From contig OX375873.1 of the NCBI GenBank assembly GCA_947359465.1, positions 88,024,478 to 88,088,477 on the forward strand: a stretch of 64,000 nt of DNA, read 5' to 3'. A program made the position numbers and the translations under genes. How positions within the stretch are numbered: position 1 is the first letter of the stretch; each line of letters begins with the position of its first letter. Below the pieces are notes generated by a model, which did not search any database, was not told where the DNA came from, and was given only the letters and a program-made list of their open reading frames with translations. Positions 45,353 to 55,123 of this stretch are shown in pieces. Origin of the DNA: Metellina segmentata (taxonomy: Eukaryota > Arthropoda > Arachnida > Araneae > Tetragnathidae).

Positions 45353-46368
45353 GCTGATCTAAGCGAATTTGATAGACGGCAGATCGCAATGGCCCGAAGA
45401 CTCGGAACGAGTATCACCAAAACAGCATGACTAGTAGGTTGTTCACGATCTGCCGTTGTTAGTATTCATTCAAAGTTGATAAATGACGGTGAGACGCCAA
45501 GGTGTTGGTCGTCCACGCGTCATCAAAGAAAAAGGACGTTGGACACTGTCAGCTTGGTAAAGCAAAATCGGCGCGAGACAATGGCTAAGCTGACAGCCCA
45601 ATACAATGCAGGTCCAAACGCTAGTGTTTCGGAACACACAGTTCAGGGGAAAGTGTTGGATATGGGACTTTGCAGCAGACGTCCCTCTCGTGTGCCTTTG
45701 TTAACCAAGTGTCATCGTCAACTAGGGCTACAGTGGGCCCGGGAACATCGAGACTGGACCATGGATGAGTGGAAGAGAGTAGCCTGGTCAGATGAATCCC
45801 GATTTATCATTCATCACGTCGATGGTCGTGTCAGGATACGCCGTCTGCCAGGCGAACAGTTGCTCCCCTCGTGTACAGCAGATCATACACAGGCTGGTGG
45901 TGGAGGTATTATTCTTTGGGGGACGTTCCCATGGGCGACTCTGGGACCTGTAGTTGTGGTAGAACAGACCATGAAGGCTGCGAATTATCTGAACATCATT
46001 GCGGATCAGTTGCACCCTTACATGGCGTCTGTCTTCCCAACTGGAAATGGAATCTTCCAGCAGAACAACGCCCATGTCACAAGCTTCGGATTGAGTTGGA
46101 GTGGTTCGAGGATCATTCTGATGAATTCCACTTAATGTCCTAGCCACCCAACTATACGGATCTTAATGCGATATAGCATATTTGGGTTGCTATGGAAAGG
46201 AAGCTCAGAGCTCAAACACCACCATGTCCTAATATTTCGACTTTGCGTGACCACTGCTTATACATTTGGTACAACCTGTCTCCAGTCATGTACCAAGAAC
46301 TTATGGCATTTATGCCCTGGTCAGTTGCAGCTGTTTTTCAGGCTAAAGGAGGCGCAACGCGTATTTGA
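45353..46368 (+). pseudogene. Tc1-like (DD34E-type) transposase, inactivated
   Basis: The N-terminal helix-turn-helix part reads DLSEFDRRQIAMARRLGTSI and GCSRSAVVSIHSKL. A stop at 45428-45430 lies inside it. The main open part (45476-46135) has the first catalytic aspartate in RVAWSDESRF. The second motif reads FQQNNAHVTS, so the usual aspartate is asparagine here. A frameshift near 46070-46090 moves the reading, which then has TDLNAI followed by a TAG at 46174-46176, exactly where the family has its catalytic glutamate. Two of three catalytic positions are therefore lost. Length and motifs fit the Tc1 family. Confidence 0.85.
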
Positions 46369-46685
46369 ATAAGTGGTCATAATGTTTTGGGTCTTCAGTG
46401 TATAGTATTTTGATGTGATTTGTTATACATCTAGTTAAATTTCCCAAATGATGTACAAATAAAAGCTTTATGTATTAAAATTGAAAACTCTCTGATGGAA
46501 AAAAAGAGAACAATCAAGTTAGCATTTTGTTGTTTTGACCTCTATTTTGTTATAAACTTTCAATCCGGAAACAGAGTTAAATGCTTCAGATTTACAATTC
46601 CTTTGACTTAGATAATTTTATCAACTCTCAGAACGTAGCCAGATTTACGAGTAGTATAATGTTGCTTTTGTCTTACAACACAATT

Positions 46686-46992
46686 GGGGCACGGTAGCCC
46701 CGTTGGAAGAGTAACTGATTAGCAACCCCAGTATGCGAGTTCGAATCCTACCAAAGACCGCCGTGTATAAAGGGTTTTGGTCCACATTAAATATGTCGTG
46801 GACTAAACCGATCTAATGTTAGCGTAGTGTGGAAGTTTGGAGAGTGGGATGACAGCTCAGGTGTGGCCTCGTTATCTGATCGTGGTTCAAAATTACGTGG
46901 TGTTGTCCTCGGTTCATTCTCTTTGGGTTTGATCCCGGACCGTCACCAATAACTCGTTGTTTTTCTCTATTATCGACGTTAGCTACAATACA
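46686..46992 (+). repeat. SINE-A copy, near full length with intact B box
   Basis: The head GGCACGGTAGCCCCGTTGG and GAGTTCGAATCC matches RNA polymerase III A and B boxes. The body (AAGTTTGGAGAGTGGGATG, GTGGTTCAAAATTACGTGG, GATCCCGGACCGTCACC) and the 3' end follow. The last ~25 bp is degraded. Confidence 0.8.
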
Positions 46993-47029
46993 TACCACAA
47001 TGCACTTTATGAGAAATAGTAGCATCTTT

Positions 47030-47430
47030 CTAAAAAATACATTGATTCTTTCAATCCTTAGAACGATCCTATTTGTCCTTTCCTTAAAATGGAATATAAC
47101 TTTGGAATGATTCTACTTATCGTCTTCCCTCTGGAAAATAATCATTTGAATCGATTCTTCTCATCTTCTTCAATTGGAAAATAATCATTAGGATTGATTC
47201 TATTGGTCTATTCCGTAGAATAGAATCCTTCCAAACGATTCTATTAATTAATTCTGTTGAATAGAGTATTTTGAAAATTTCTATAGATTCCATACTTAGA
47301 ATATCATCTGAAAGAATTCTATCGCTCATTTCACTAGAATAGAAACCTTTAGAACGATTTTAATGCTCTTTTCCTAAGAATATAATCTTTTGGATACAAT
47401 CCATTGCTCATTTACTTGTACAGGATTCTT
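47030..47430. repeat. Minisatellite, period about 53-60 bp
   Basis: Roughly seven degenerate units of the form GAATAGAATC, then GAACGATTCTATT, then a C/T-rich TCTATTCC. Example anchors are GAACGATCCTATT, GGAATGATTCTACTT, GAATCGATTCTTC, GGATTGATTCTATT and CAAACGATTCTATT. A 70-codon minus ORF across it is a by-product. Confidence 0.75.
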
Positions 47431-49298
47431 TGGAAAAATTATGTTAGTCAAGAAAGTTAAAATTGTTTAGAAATCATGAAGACTAAAATTCTAATTGTAA
47501 TACGGAATTATACGTGTGAACTCAGATTGTTTAGCGTTACAAAACTAAAATTGTCAATAGAGTAAAAGGATGTATTGTCACTGGTTACCTTCATGCAAAA
47601 AATACATTTCTTAGGCATCACATTTCTATCGGCAAATTCCATTTAGTTAAAAGCTTAGATTAAAGTAGAAGTTTTTAGTATTATCTCATGAGTTAAAGCT
47701 GCGTACAAGGGTATTTTAAGGGTTTCCGGCTTTTTATTCCAAAAATATTCGTTCAGTTGTTTAATTCAATTGCTACTATATCGCATCTTATAAGTAGAAA
47801 ACAGACAAAGGGTTTATAGTAAAAATTAAGTAAGTAGCATTTGTAATACATTCTTCGTTATTCTGGGCAGCAAACTTTCTCATACGTGTTCTCTAAACTA
47901 TTCATAGCAAACTTGAAATTATTCAGGAAATAAACTCGCACTAAACATCATTCACAAAAGAGGTGCATTACTTCTGAGACCCTTTAAAACTTTTGCGAAA
48001 ACCTAATCACTCAATCTCTCAATATTTTAACATCCGTAACTTTATTGATGGTACTGTACTCCCCTTTCCACGAGCAGGAAATGTGCGAGATCTATTTCGT
48101 AAAAGACGACCCGTCTGATTCAGCGATTCTTTTAAAGTGCATTAATCATTCTTGTGTGCTGCCCGTCCCTGGCATTCTTCTTGAAGACAAAGCATTCTCG
48201 AGAAGATCGTAGGCCCCTACACTTTTACCACCGGGTTGGATGGTTTGTTGTGATATTCGTAGTTGGAGTGAGCAGAAATTTGAGGCAAAGGGGTGGTAAA
48301 ATATTGTACTGGAATGAACATTTACGTATCTGCTTCTGGAAGGCGATAAGTGAGGCTAACTGTAATTTATCATCAGGCATCTAAACATCCTCTCATGGAA
48401 AATGCAAAATATAAAAGTACTTAGTATGAAGACTACTTGAGTGGAATTAAAAAGACGACGGTTTGAATGTCATACGGTAAAAAATGATGCTCAACATTTT
48501 GACAGTCCCTATACAAAAAATACTTGAAAACAAACCCTTTTGGGTGAAATATTATCTTATAAGAAAGTATTTGTTGCACACAACTAATATGTCTTCACTG
48601 TCTCTAAGTTTTCTAAGATAATGTTGTATACCGTATGTCGTGTACCGTATCGACGATAAGGAGAAACTACTTTCCAGGTTAAAATAGTTGTATTAAGAAT
48701 TAGTATTTACAGGATTTGTACAGCTACAGTTTTAAAATTAAGGACGATATCCATCACCGATAAAATACAGCAGCCTTAAGCTAAAAATTCTCGTAATCGT
48801 CTGCGGCTAGAAAAAGCCTCTGTCTTTCAAAAGCATTTCTCCCCAGACAGCCTCCTCCAGTCGTCACTTCCGCTGTCAGACCAATTAGTGGACGGGTAGA
48901 AAGCCACCCGTTGTGAGGTTCCACGATTCTGGATAACGGGATGCTCTCGCATACACCATTTAACCTTCTGAAAGTTACGAAATTTATAAGTAGTTTACTA
49001 TTATTTTTATCCTACATCACACATAGTGACTAAGTAGTAACATCGATTGGATGAGAATACCAGAAAGGATTATATTGGTCAATAGTTATAAAGCTTATAA
49101 CGTCATACAGGAAAAATTGTAAGGTTGCATTATGGGATAATGAGAGTATAACCTTTAGAGAGATCGAGCACTTCTGCACATTAGAGTATCAAGTTAAGGA
49201 ATAATTATATACTATCCTTCTTTAATAAACCTAAAATATTATACCATTAACCCCTAGACTAAGCTATTTCAAGGAGATGGAGCATCAAACATCACAAG
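47431..49298. other. No recognised gene
   Basis: Mostly AT-rich. The stretches 48060-48260 and 48780-48960 are GC-richer. The second contains the imperfect hairpin ACGGGTAGAAAGCCACCCGT. No ORF has a known motif. Confidence 0.35.
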
Positions 49299-49303
49299 GG
49301 CAT

Positions 49304-49746
49304 TGTAAGGTTCGCCATCTCGCATCTTACAAGAAGTGAAACGCCAAGTTGGCAACCCTACATAGAAAACGCCAAGCTGGCAACCTAAGAACAAAGCTTT
49401 TTCAATTAAAAGAAACGTCCACAAGATTTCAAGCCGAGGAAGTGCTGCAAAAGCCAATTAAAAAAGTCAGAGCAATAAATAGTTACCGAGACAACTAAAA
49501 GATAAAATCCATCTTTAGAACAGGAGATCAAGTAAAGATTTTATACAGCCGGTGGGAGGAAAGTTACACTTTTGAATGCCTATCCAAATGTAATTGCTAC
49601 TTTATACTACATGTAACTTACGTGACGATCGATTAAATTTAGTAAAATACACTCCAAATATAGAATTTTGACTCTGTGTCTTTTGAGTCTTTTACTAAAC
49701 TTTCACGACGGAGTTCATCAACAACCATCGGCCTCGGACCACTACT
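49304..49746 (+). repeat. 5' LTR
   Basis: 443 bp, starting TGTAAGGTTCGCC and ending CCACTACT. No base differs from the 3' LTR in a line-by-line comparison. It ends with T rather than the usual CA, and that T is shared with the start of the primer site. Near the start there are two direct copies of ACGCCAAGYTGGCAACC (49341-49357 and 49369-49385). Each contains the dyad GCCAAG/CTTGGC-like core, a plausible protein-binding site within the U3 promoter region. Confidence 0.95.
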
Positions 49747-49763
49747 GGCGCAGCCGGCAGGAT
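49746..49763 (+). other. Primer binding site, tRNA-Ser type
   Basis: TGGCGCAGCCGGCAGGAT is the complement of ATCCTGCCGGCTGCGCCA. That is the acceptor end, including CCA, of a serine tRNA of the NGA-anticodon type in arthropods. It would prime minus-strand cDNA synthesis. The first T overlaps the LTR end. The tRNA identity is from memory of tRNA 3' sequences. Confidence 0.8.
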
Positions 49764-50281
49764 CGTCGAACCCTGGAAATGAAGGTGAGAGCTCATCCTG
49801 AGTTTTAATTTTTTTTAATTCATGCAACTCCCACACAATTACGGAGCGAAAGTAGACTTTGTTGAAATCTAATGCTATTCATTTTGTTTAGAACACTTAC
49901 GTGTTATGTGCACCACAGTGCAAATTTTATTTAGCACACCATGTGTTAATTAGTTCAATGGTTTACTGGGAAAAAGTTCATCAGAACTAGATAACTGTTG
50001 CGTTTTGGTTTTAAAAAGAATATCTACTTTCGTTTCGGTAATGCATGTATGTAAATGCTATTTATGTGTACTATTGTATTAATATATGCAAATTTTGACT
50101 AGCACACCAGGTGTTAATTAGATTAATGGTTAATTGAGAAACAGTTCATCAGAACTAGATACTTTTTGTGTTATTGGGTTAGAGAATAACTATTTCGTTC
50201 TGGTAAACGGGGATTTCTGCGAATGCTTGTTGCTAAGGCGTAGAGTTAATATAAATCATAATTTTAGACTATTTAGAGTGA
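49764..50281 (+). other. Untranslated leader of the LTR element
   Basis: About 520 bp between the primer site and the open gag frame. It contains two related words, CACACCATGTGTTAATTAG near 49936 and CACACCAGGTGTTAATTAG near 50103. Each is followed by TGG-TT-A-TGGGAAAA/TGAGAAACA and GTTCATCAGAACTAGATA, a ~165 bp tandem duplication inside the leader. It may hold packaging or dimerisation signals; that is inference. Confidence 0.6.
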
Positions 50282-51208
50282 GGTTTCCACCACCACCCTT
50301 TTATTTCTGCATTCTGTGGCGTAAATTTAATTCCTGAATTAAATTCGTTTGGGAAGGCGTATCTCGCGAAAGCAAGGAAGGAGGATTTGAAGGTGTTGGC
50401 AGATGAATTGGGGTTAGATGTGTTGCCGCAACACAAAATCATCGATTTAAAGAACTCAATATTGAACAGCGAAGAATATGAACAGGAGTTTACCGAAAAT
50501 CTTTTAAACAGTATCATAACAGATCGGAAAAATGCCGAGGAAAGGCGTTTCTTGGCTGAAAGTGAGGAAAAGCGCCTCGCTGCTGAAACTGAGCAAAAAC
50601 GCATCGCTGCTGAGTCTGAAGAAAGACGTTTTGTGATGGAACTCGAGAAACGTTCTGCTTTCGAGTTAGAAAAGCTAAGGCTCGAAATGGAAGGCCGTCA
50701 CAATACAGAAACATCAAATGAAAGGAATTCGAGCAACTCTAAGCACATCTACGATTTACAAAGAGTGATGCAGAAGTTCGATCCTAAAGAAGGAGACATC
50801 AGTCTATATCTGGTTCTTTTCGAGAGGCAGGCAGAACATGCTCACATAAAAAGGGAGGACTGGGTGTCAAAGCTTTTGGGTTTATTACCCTATGACATTA
50901 CTCAGTTAATTGCTAGAGAAGAAGCGGCTGTCGCATATGACTACAGCCATGTGAAAGGGTTATTGCTAAAAAGGTTTAAACTAAGCCCAGAAACCTTCCG
51001 ATTGAAATTTGTCCAGCTCAAGCGGACTGAAGATAAATCGTGGAAGGATTTTGCCTTTGAATTGACAAATTATTTTGAAGAATGGATTCAAGGTCTTGAG
51101 GTTGCGGATTTCGAAACGTTAAAGCATCTGGTAATTACGGACCAATTCAAACGTAAGGTACCTCCGGAAATGCGAGAGCATTTTGTCGATGTGAGTGGAG
51201 CACAATAA
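50282..51208 (+). pseudogene. gag: gag: coiled coil and SCAN-like capsid, frameshifted at its end
   Basis: Structural protein that would form the intracellular particle. The frame is open from 50282, but there is no ATG before about 50635, so the true start is unclear; a lost ATG or a spliced or non-ATG start is possible. Counting from the TTG at 50387, residues ~46-103 are a charged coiled coil of repeated AESEEKRLAAETEQ-like units. Residues ~120-195 are the capsid N-terminal part. Residues ~198-268 contain SPETFRLKFVQL, ALT-like ELTNYFEEW and LKHLVITDQF, and end PPEMREHFVD. This order (SPE-FR-F, then W, then a QF-PPE-like C-terminal helix) is the pattern of SCAN domains. Published work derives SCAN from the gag of Gmr1-like elements. 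The frame ends at TAA 51206-51208. The continuation (LAELLDKYE) is in the next frame from about 51202, so a small indel has split gag. Confidence 0.85.
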
Positions 51209-52392
51209 AATCTCCTACTACTCTAGCGGAACTCCTTGACAAATACGAAAGTGTTCGAGGGTTCAAGAAGAAATTCCATTCACCTGAAAATATTGTAAAT
51301 AAGGAAAGAAATTCACATTTTCAAGAAAGAAGACGCTTTCAAGAAAGGAACTCCGATTTTCCTGCTAGATATGGACAGTTTCACGAGAGGAGTACTCATC
51401 AACGTAATACGAGTCCGAAAAATGAAGCGGGAAGGAAGAAGAAGATTCAGTGTTATTCTTGCGGATCATTTCAGCATCTTAGAAACGCATGTCCTAAGCT
51501 AGGAAGAAGACAAACTTCAGCAGTTGTGAGCAATATTGGAGCCCAAGACGCTACAACATCATGTGCAAGGGAAGACACGGTGGAGCCTCCATCGATGTTG
51601 ACGGCAAAAGTGACCGTTCCAGTCACAAAGCCTGTAGAATACCAAAGAGGTATTGATGAACTCAAGATAGTGAGTTTAAAAAGCGGTAATAATATCTTCG
51701 ACGGTATTATCGACTCTGGAGCGCAGATTTCAGTCATCCGGGCTGATCTGATTGGGGATTCTCAAAATGAAGGGGAAGGAAAAATTAAAATTGTATCCGC
51801 ATTTGGTGAGACAGAAATGGCACCTCTCAAGATAATCCATGTGAAAATCAATGACGGACGACACGGAGAAATCCCAGTGACATGTGCAGTGTCTGAAAAA
51901 TTAGTAAGCGACATGCTCGTAAGCGTTTCAACGTATGACGCTTTAAACTCGAATGTGGAACTTTATGGCAATATTATTAGCCAAGAAGGGGTTTCTCGAG
52001 TTGGAGAAATTTATTCAGTTTCGTCCTTAAACGAACTTACCTTGGCCCGTAGTGACACCGCAAATCACCCCGGGGTTAATGAGAAACGGAACGAGTTCGT
52101 GCAATTTCAATTGGAAGATGAAAGTTTAAAGGATATTTGGGAATTAGCAAGAAATAGAAGAAATGAATTCGAAGTGCAAGATGGGTTATTGGTACACTCA
52201 GAAATCGTAGGAGGAGAGAAAATTCAGCAGGTAGTTTTGCCTAAATTTAAAAGGCCGTATGTCCTAAAAATGGCACACGAAATTCCATTGGCCGGTCATT
52301 TAGGAGAACAGAAAACCAAACAACGGATAAAATATTCCTTTTACTGGCCGAATATCAAGATTGATGTCAAACATTTTTGTGAAAGCTCCTAG
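51202..52392 (+). pseudogene. gag C-terminus with zinc knuckle, protease, and integrase zinc-binding domain
   Basis: This single frame carries four parts. First comes the end of the capsid. Second is a CCHC zinc knuckle, C-YS-C-GSFQ-H-LRNA-C, at 51451-51492, which would bind genomic RNA. Third is an aspartic protease with the active-site motif IIDSGAQISVI (catalytic D-S-G codons at 51712-51720). Fourth is the integrase N-terminal HHCC domain with histidines in AHEIPLAGHLG and the tail YWPNIKIDVKHFC. A TAG at 52390-52392 interrupts this last domain between its cysteines. One of the cysteine positions before the stop also reads serine. The frame continues without shift after the stop. A small spacer of about 100 residues separates protease and integrase, where a normal gypsy element would have RT. 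Confidence 0.88.
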
Positions 52393-54136
52393 GTCTGCCA
52401 GCTACGTAGAGGTACCACTTACAATGACAGAATTCCTATCCAACCTATTGTGAGACCTGAAAATCCTTTTGAAGTGTGGAGTGTAGATTGTATTGGTCCC
52501 CTAGAGCCACCATCATCAAGAGGGCACAAGTTTATCGTTTGTGCTGTGGATTTGCGCACGAGATGGGCGGAAGCCATACCAGTCAAGAACATTACTGCGA
52601 AAACAACTTGCGACGTCCTGATGAAGATTTTCTCCCAGACGGGGTTTCCTAAAACTATCTGTACCGATCAAGGGACAAATTTCACAGCACAGCTCACCAA
52701 GGGCTTCATGCAAGTTATCGGGGTGTCACCAAGATTTTCAACTCCGGGGCATCCAGAAAGCACGGGAGCCGTGGAGAGATGGAACAAAACCCTGAAGGAT
52801 ATGCTCAGTAAGAACATACAAGAAAATGGTCGACAATGGGATATTCATCTTCCTTTCTTACTATTCGCATACAGAGAAGTACCTCACAGTACCACGGGAG
52901 TATCGCCATTTCAGTTGGTGTATGGAAGGTTACCTCCAGGTCCATTAAAATTAATTAAGGAGAGTTGGTTAGGAGAAACCGAAATTCCAACAGGATCATC
53001 TCCTTCTGTTGAAAAATACTTAGAAGACCTTCGTCAAAGGATGAAAACGGCACACGAGATTGCCGCAGGGAATGCCGAAAAGGTACAAGGCTATTACACA
53101 TCTAAATATAATCTGAGAGCGAGAGAAAAGACTTTCAAGGTTGGTGATAAGGTACTAATCCTTATTCCATCTTCTAGTCACAAACTTCTGAAGAACTGGT
53201 CAGGACCTGCAACTATTATCCAGCTAACTCGACCTCATTCTGCGTTGGTCGAGATGGAGGATAAAAGCCGAAAAGAGCTGCATTTCAACAAACTACGACC
53301 TTATATAGCCCGAGTTGAACAGGTGGGGTTGATTTTCGAACAAGATCAGGACTTTGGGGAAATCTTTTATGCCCCTACTCGAAATAAGAGTCAATCTGCA
53401 TACGATATTAAGGGTCATGTGTTCCAGACTACAGAGGCGTTGTGCGAAGAACAGCGACACCAATTAGTTCAGACCTTGGAAGGGTTTCGAGTTTTCAGTG
53501 CACGACCTGGCCGAGCCAGAGTTGATGGACATTCAATCAAACTAACTAAAGATTGTGTGCCAAAGAAAATGCATCCCTATCGGGTTCCCATCGCCTTACA
53601 AAACGAGTTGGATCGCCAAATCCAAGAGTTACTTGAACAAGGACTGATTGAAGAGAGTGACAGTGAGTGGGCACACCCAGTCGTCTGTGTGGCCAAAAAG
53701 GACGGAAGTGTAAGACTTTGCGTCGACTTTCGAGTTTTGAACAGTTTCACTGTCCCGGATGCTTATCCAATGCAACAGGCCACCGAGTTACTATTTGAAA
53801 TTGGTAGTGCTCCTTTCATCAGCGTTCTAGATTTGACAAAGGGTTATTGGCAAATCCCTTTAGAAGAAGAAGCTAAACCATATTCGGCATTTGTGACACA
53901 CTCTGGTCATTTTCAATGGAACGTTTTACCATTTGGACTTAAAAATGCTGGAAGTACGTTCCAAAAGTCGATAGACAAAGTACTTAAGACACACAGAAAG
54001 TACTGCCGTGCGTATATCGACGATCTGGCCATTTTTTCCAGCTCGTGGGAGAATCACTTGCGTCACATCAGAGACGTGCTGAGAACTCTACAGACCGTTG
54101 GATTAACAGTCAATCTTAAAAAGTGCGAGTTCGGTA
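52393..54136 (+). pseudogene. pol: Integrase core, GPY/F-like module and reverse transcriptase in one frame
   Basis: Counting from the ATG at 52450, the integrase core has D13 (WSVDCIGP), D73 (CTDQGTNF) and E109 (HPESTGAVERW). The spacing between the last two is 35 residues, the DD35E signature. Residues ~205-285 hold the C-terminal module, including FKVGDKVLILI, LKNWSGPATI and LHFNKLRPY. After a ~80-residue linker comes RT: HPYRVPIAL near 375, VVCVAKKDGSVRLCVDFR at 411-428, the first catalytic aspartate D461 (SVLDLTKGYWQIP), FGLKNAGSTFQ, and AYIDDLAIFS with D524 and D525. All RT and integrase catalytic residues are present. Integrase precedes RT with no intervening stop, so the unusual order is not an assembly of two elements. 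The reading is lost at the A run 54136-54142; the ORF then runs out of frame to 54240. Confidence 0.92.
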
Positions 54137-54832
54137 AAAAAACAAGTGAGGTTCCTGGGACACATTGTAGGTTCCGGAAGACATGCACCAGATCCCCAGA
54201 AAATCGAAGCCATGCAGAACTTAGCACGTCCAACTACTAAGAAAGAGTTAAGAGGCATAATTGGTCTGGCAAGCTACTATCGGGAGTACATTCAGGATTT
54301 CTCGTCCTTGGTTTTACCCTTAACAAACTTAACAAAGAAAAGGGTGCCCAACAAAATACCTTGGAGTGATGAAGAGGAAGCAAGCTTCCAACAATTGAAG
54401 CAAAGGCTGACGGAAATTCCATTCTTATATACTCCAGTGTTAGATCAGCCATACCAGTTGTACACCGATGCTTCTGCAACAGCGATTGGAGCGTGTCTAG
54501 CTCAGCAAGACGAAGACGGAAAAGAACGTCCTATCGCCTTTTGCAGTAGAAAACTCACCCCATGCCAAACTCGTTGGGCCACTATCGAACGGGAGGCGTA
54601 TGCTGTTCTAAGTGCGTTGAAAAAATTTGACACTTGGATATTTGGAGCACAAGTCCAAATTGTCTCCGATCATAACCCCCTTACTTATTTGACCCAGGGA
54701 ATGCCACAGGGTGCAAAACTTGCACGTTGGGCTTTGGCATTGCAAAGATATAACATGAATATATTGTACAGAAAGGGTAGTAAGCATGGCAATGCAGATG
54801 CCTTATCGCGCATCAAAATTGATGAAACCTAG
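54137..54832 (+). pseudogene. pol: RT C-terminal part and RNase H
   Basis: This frame continues the RT thumb (RFLGHIVGSGRHAPDPQKIE) and the connection region (LRGIIGLASYYREYI, FSSLVLPLTNLTKK). RNase H follows, with the catalytic residues D in LYTDASATAIG, E in ATIEREAYAVL, and D in IVSDHNPLTYL. It ends NADALSRIKIDET and a TAG at 54830-54832. RNase H removes the RNA template during cDNA synthesis. In most gypsy elements integrase would follow here; none does. About 290 bp of non-coding sequence leads to the 3' LTR. Confidence 0.92.
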
Positions 54833-55110
54833 TTTTTATTCAGTTCATATAAATATGTATATATTTTTTTTCTTCTCAAAACTGTAATCTGATTTAGATA
54901 ATTTTGATAACGTTCTTGTGACTTGTATTATGTATTTTATGTGGGAGTTCATGAATGTTAGTGTTGATATTTTTTTTGAGCTCTCACGCTTCTCTCGAAG
55001 GACTGGATATCGTAATGAAGACCAGCTAATTGATTATGACTTTTAGTTATGATTCTAGATGGCGATTGGCAGCAGCATCATCACTTATGACTTAAGTGAT
55101 GGATGTGCTT

Positions 55111-55123
55111 CCCCGGAGGGACA
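55111..55123 (+). other. Polypurine tract
   Basis: CCCCGGAGGGACA lies directly before the 3' LTR. The purine run GGAGGGA (55115-55121) is short but correctly placed to prime plus-strand synthesis. The region 54833-55110 is otherwise AT-rich 3' untranslated sequence. Confidence 0.55.

Larger units (their letters stand above)
44087..46400 (+). mobile_element. Tc1-like transposon interrupted by a Jockey-type LINE
   Basis: The left end at 44087 (CACTGACAGGCCAAAACATT and onward) and the complement of the right end (CACTGAAGACCCAAAACATT) share the core AAAACATTATGACCA. Both sides are flanked by TA (44085-44086 and 46401-46402). The transposase is at 45353-46368. Between about 44203 and 45235 the sequence is a LINE fragment, so the original transposon was about 1.3 kb. 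The insertion happened after the transposon arrived here. Both partners are now decayed. Confidence 0.85.

Noticed and set aside
49269..49457. 62-codon minus ORF in both LTRs (also 55092-55277)
   Set aside because: It is an antisense ORF duplicated because the LTR is duplicated, with no motif.
50269..50604. 111-codon minus ORF over gag
   Set aside because: It is antisense to the charged coiled-coil repeat of gag and its openness follows from the sense codon pattern.
51194..51210. Programmed -1 gag-pol frameshift
   Set aside because: There is no slippery heptamer, and the site lies inside the capsid, before its own C-terminal helix and zinc knuckle, not at the gag-pol border.
54130..54150. 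Programmed frameshift at AAAAAAAC in RT
   Set aside because: The slippery heptamer is out of phase with the incoming frame, and the site is inside a conserved RT fold. Mutation or sequence error fits better.
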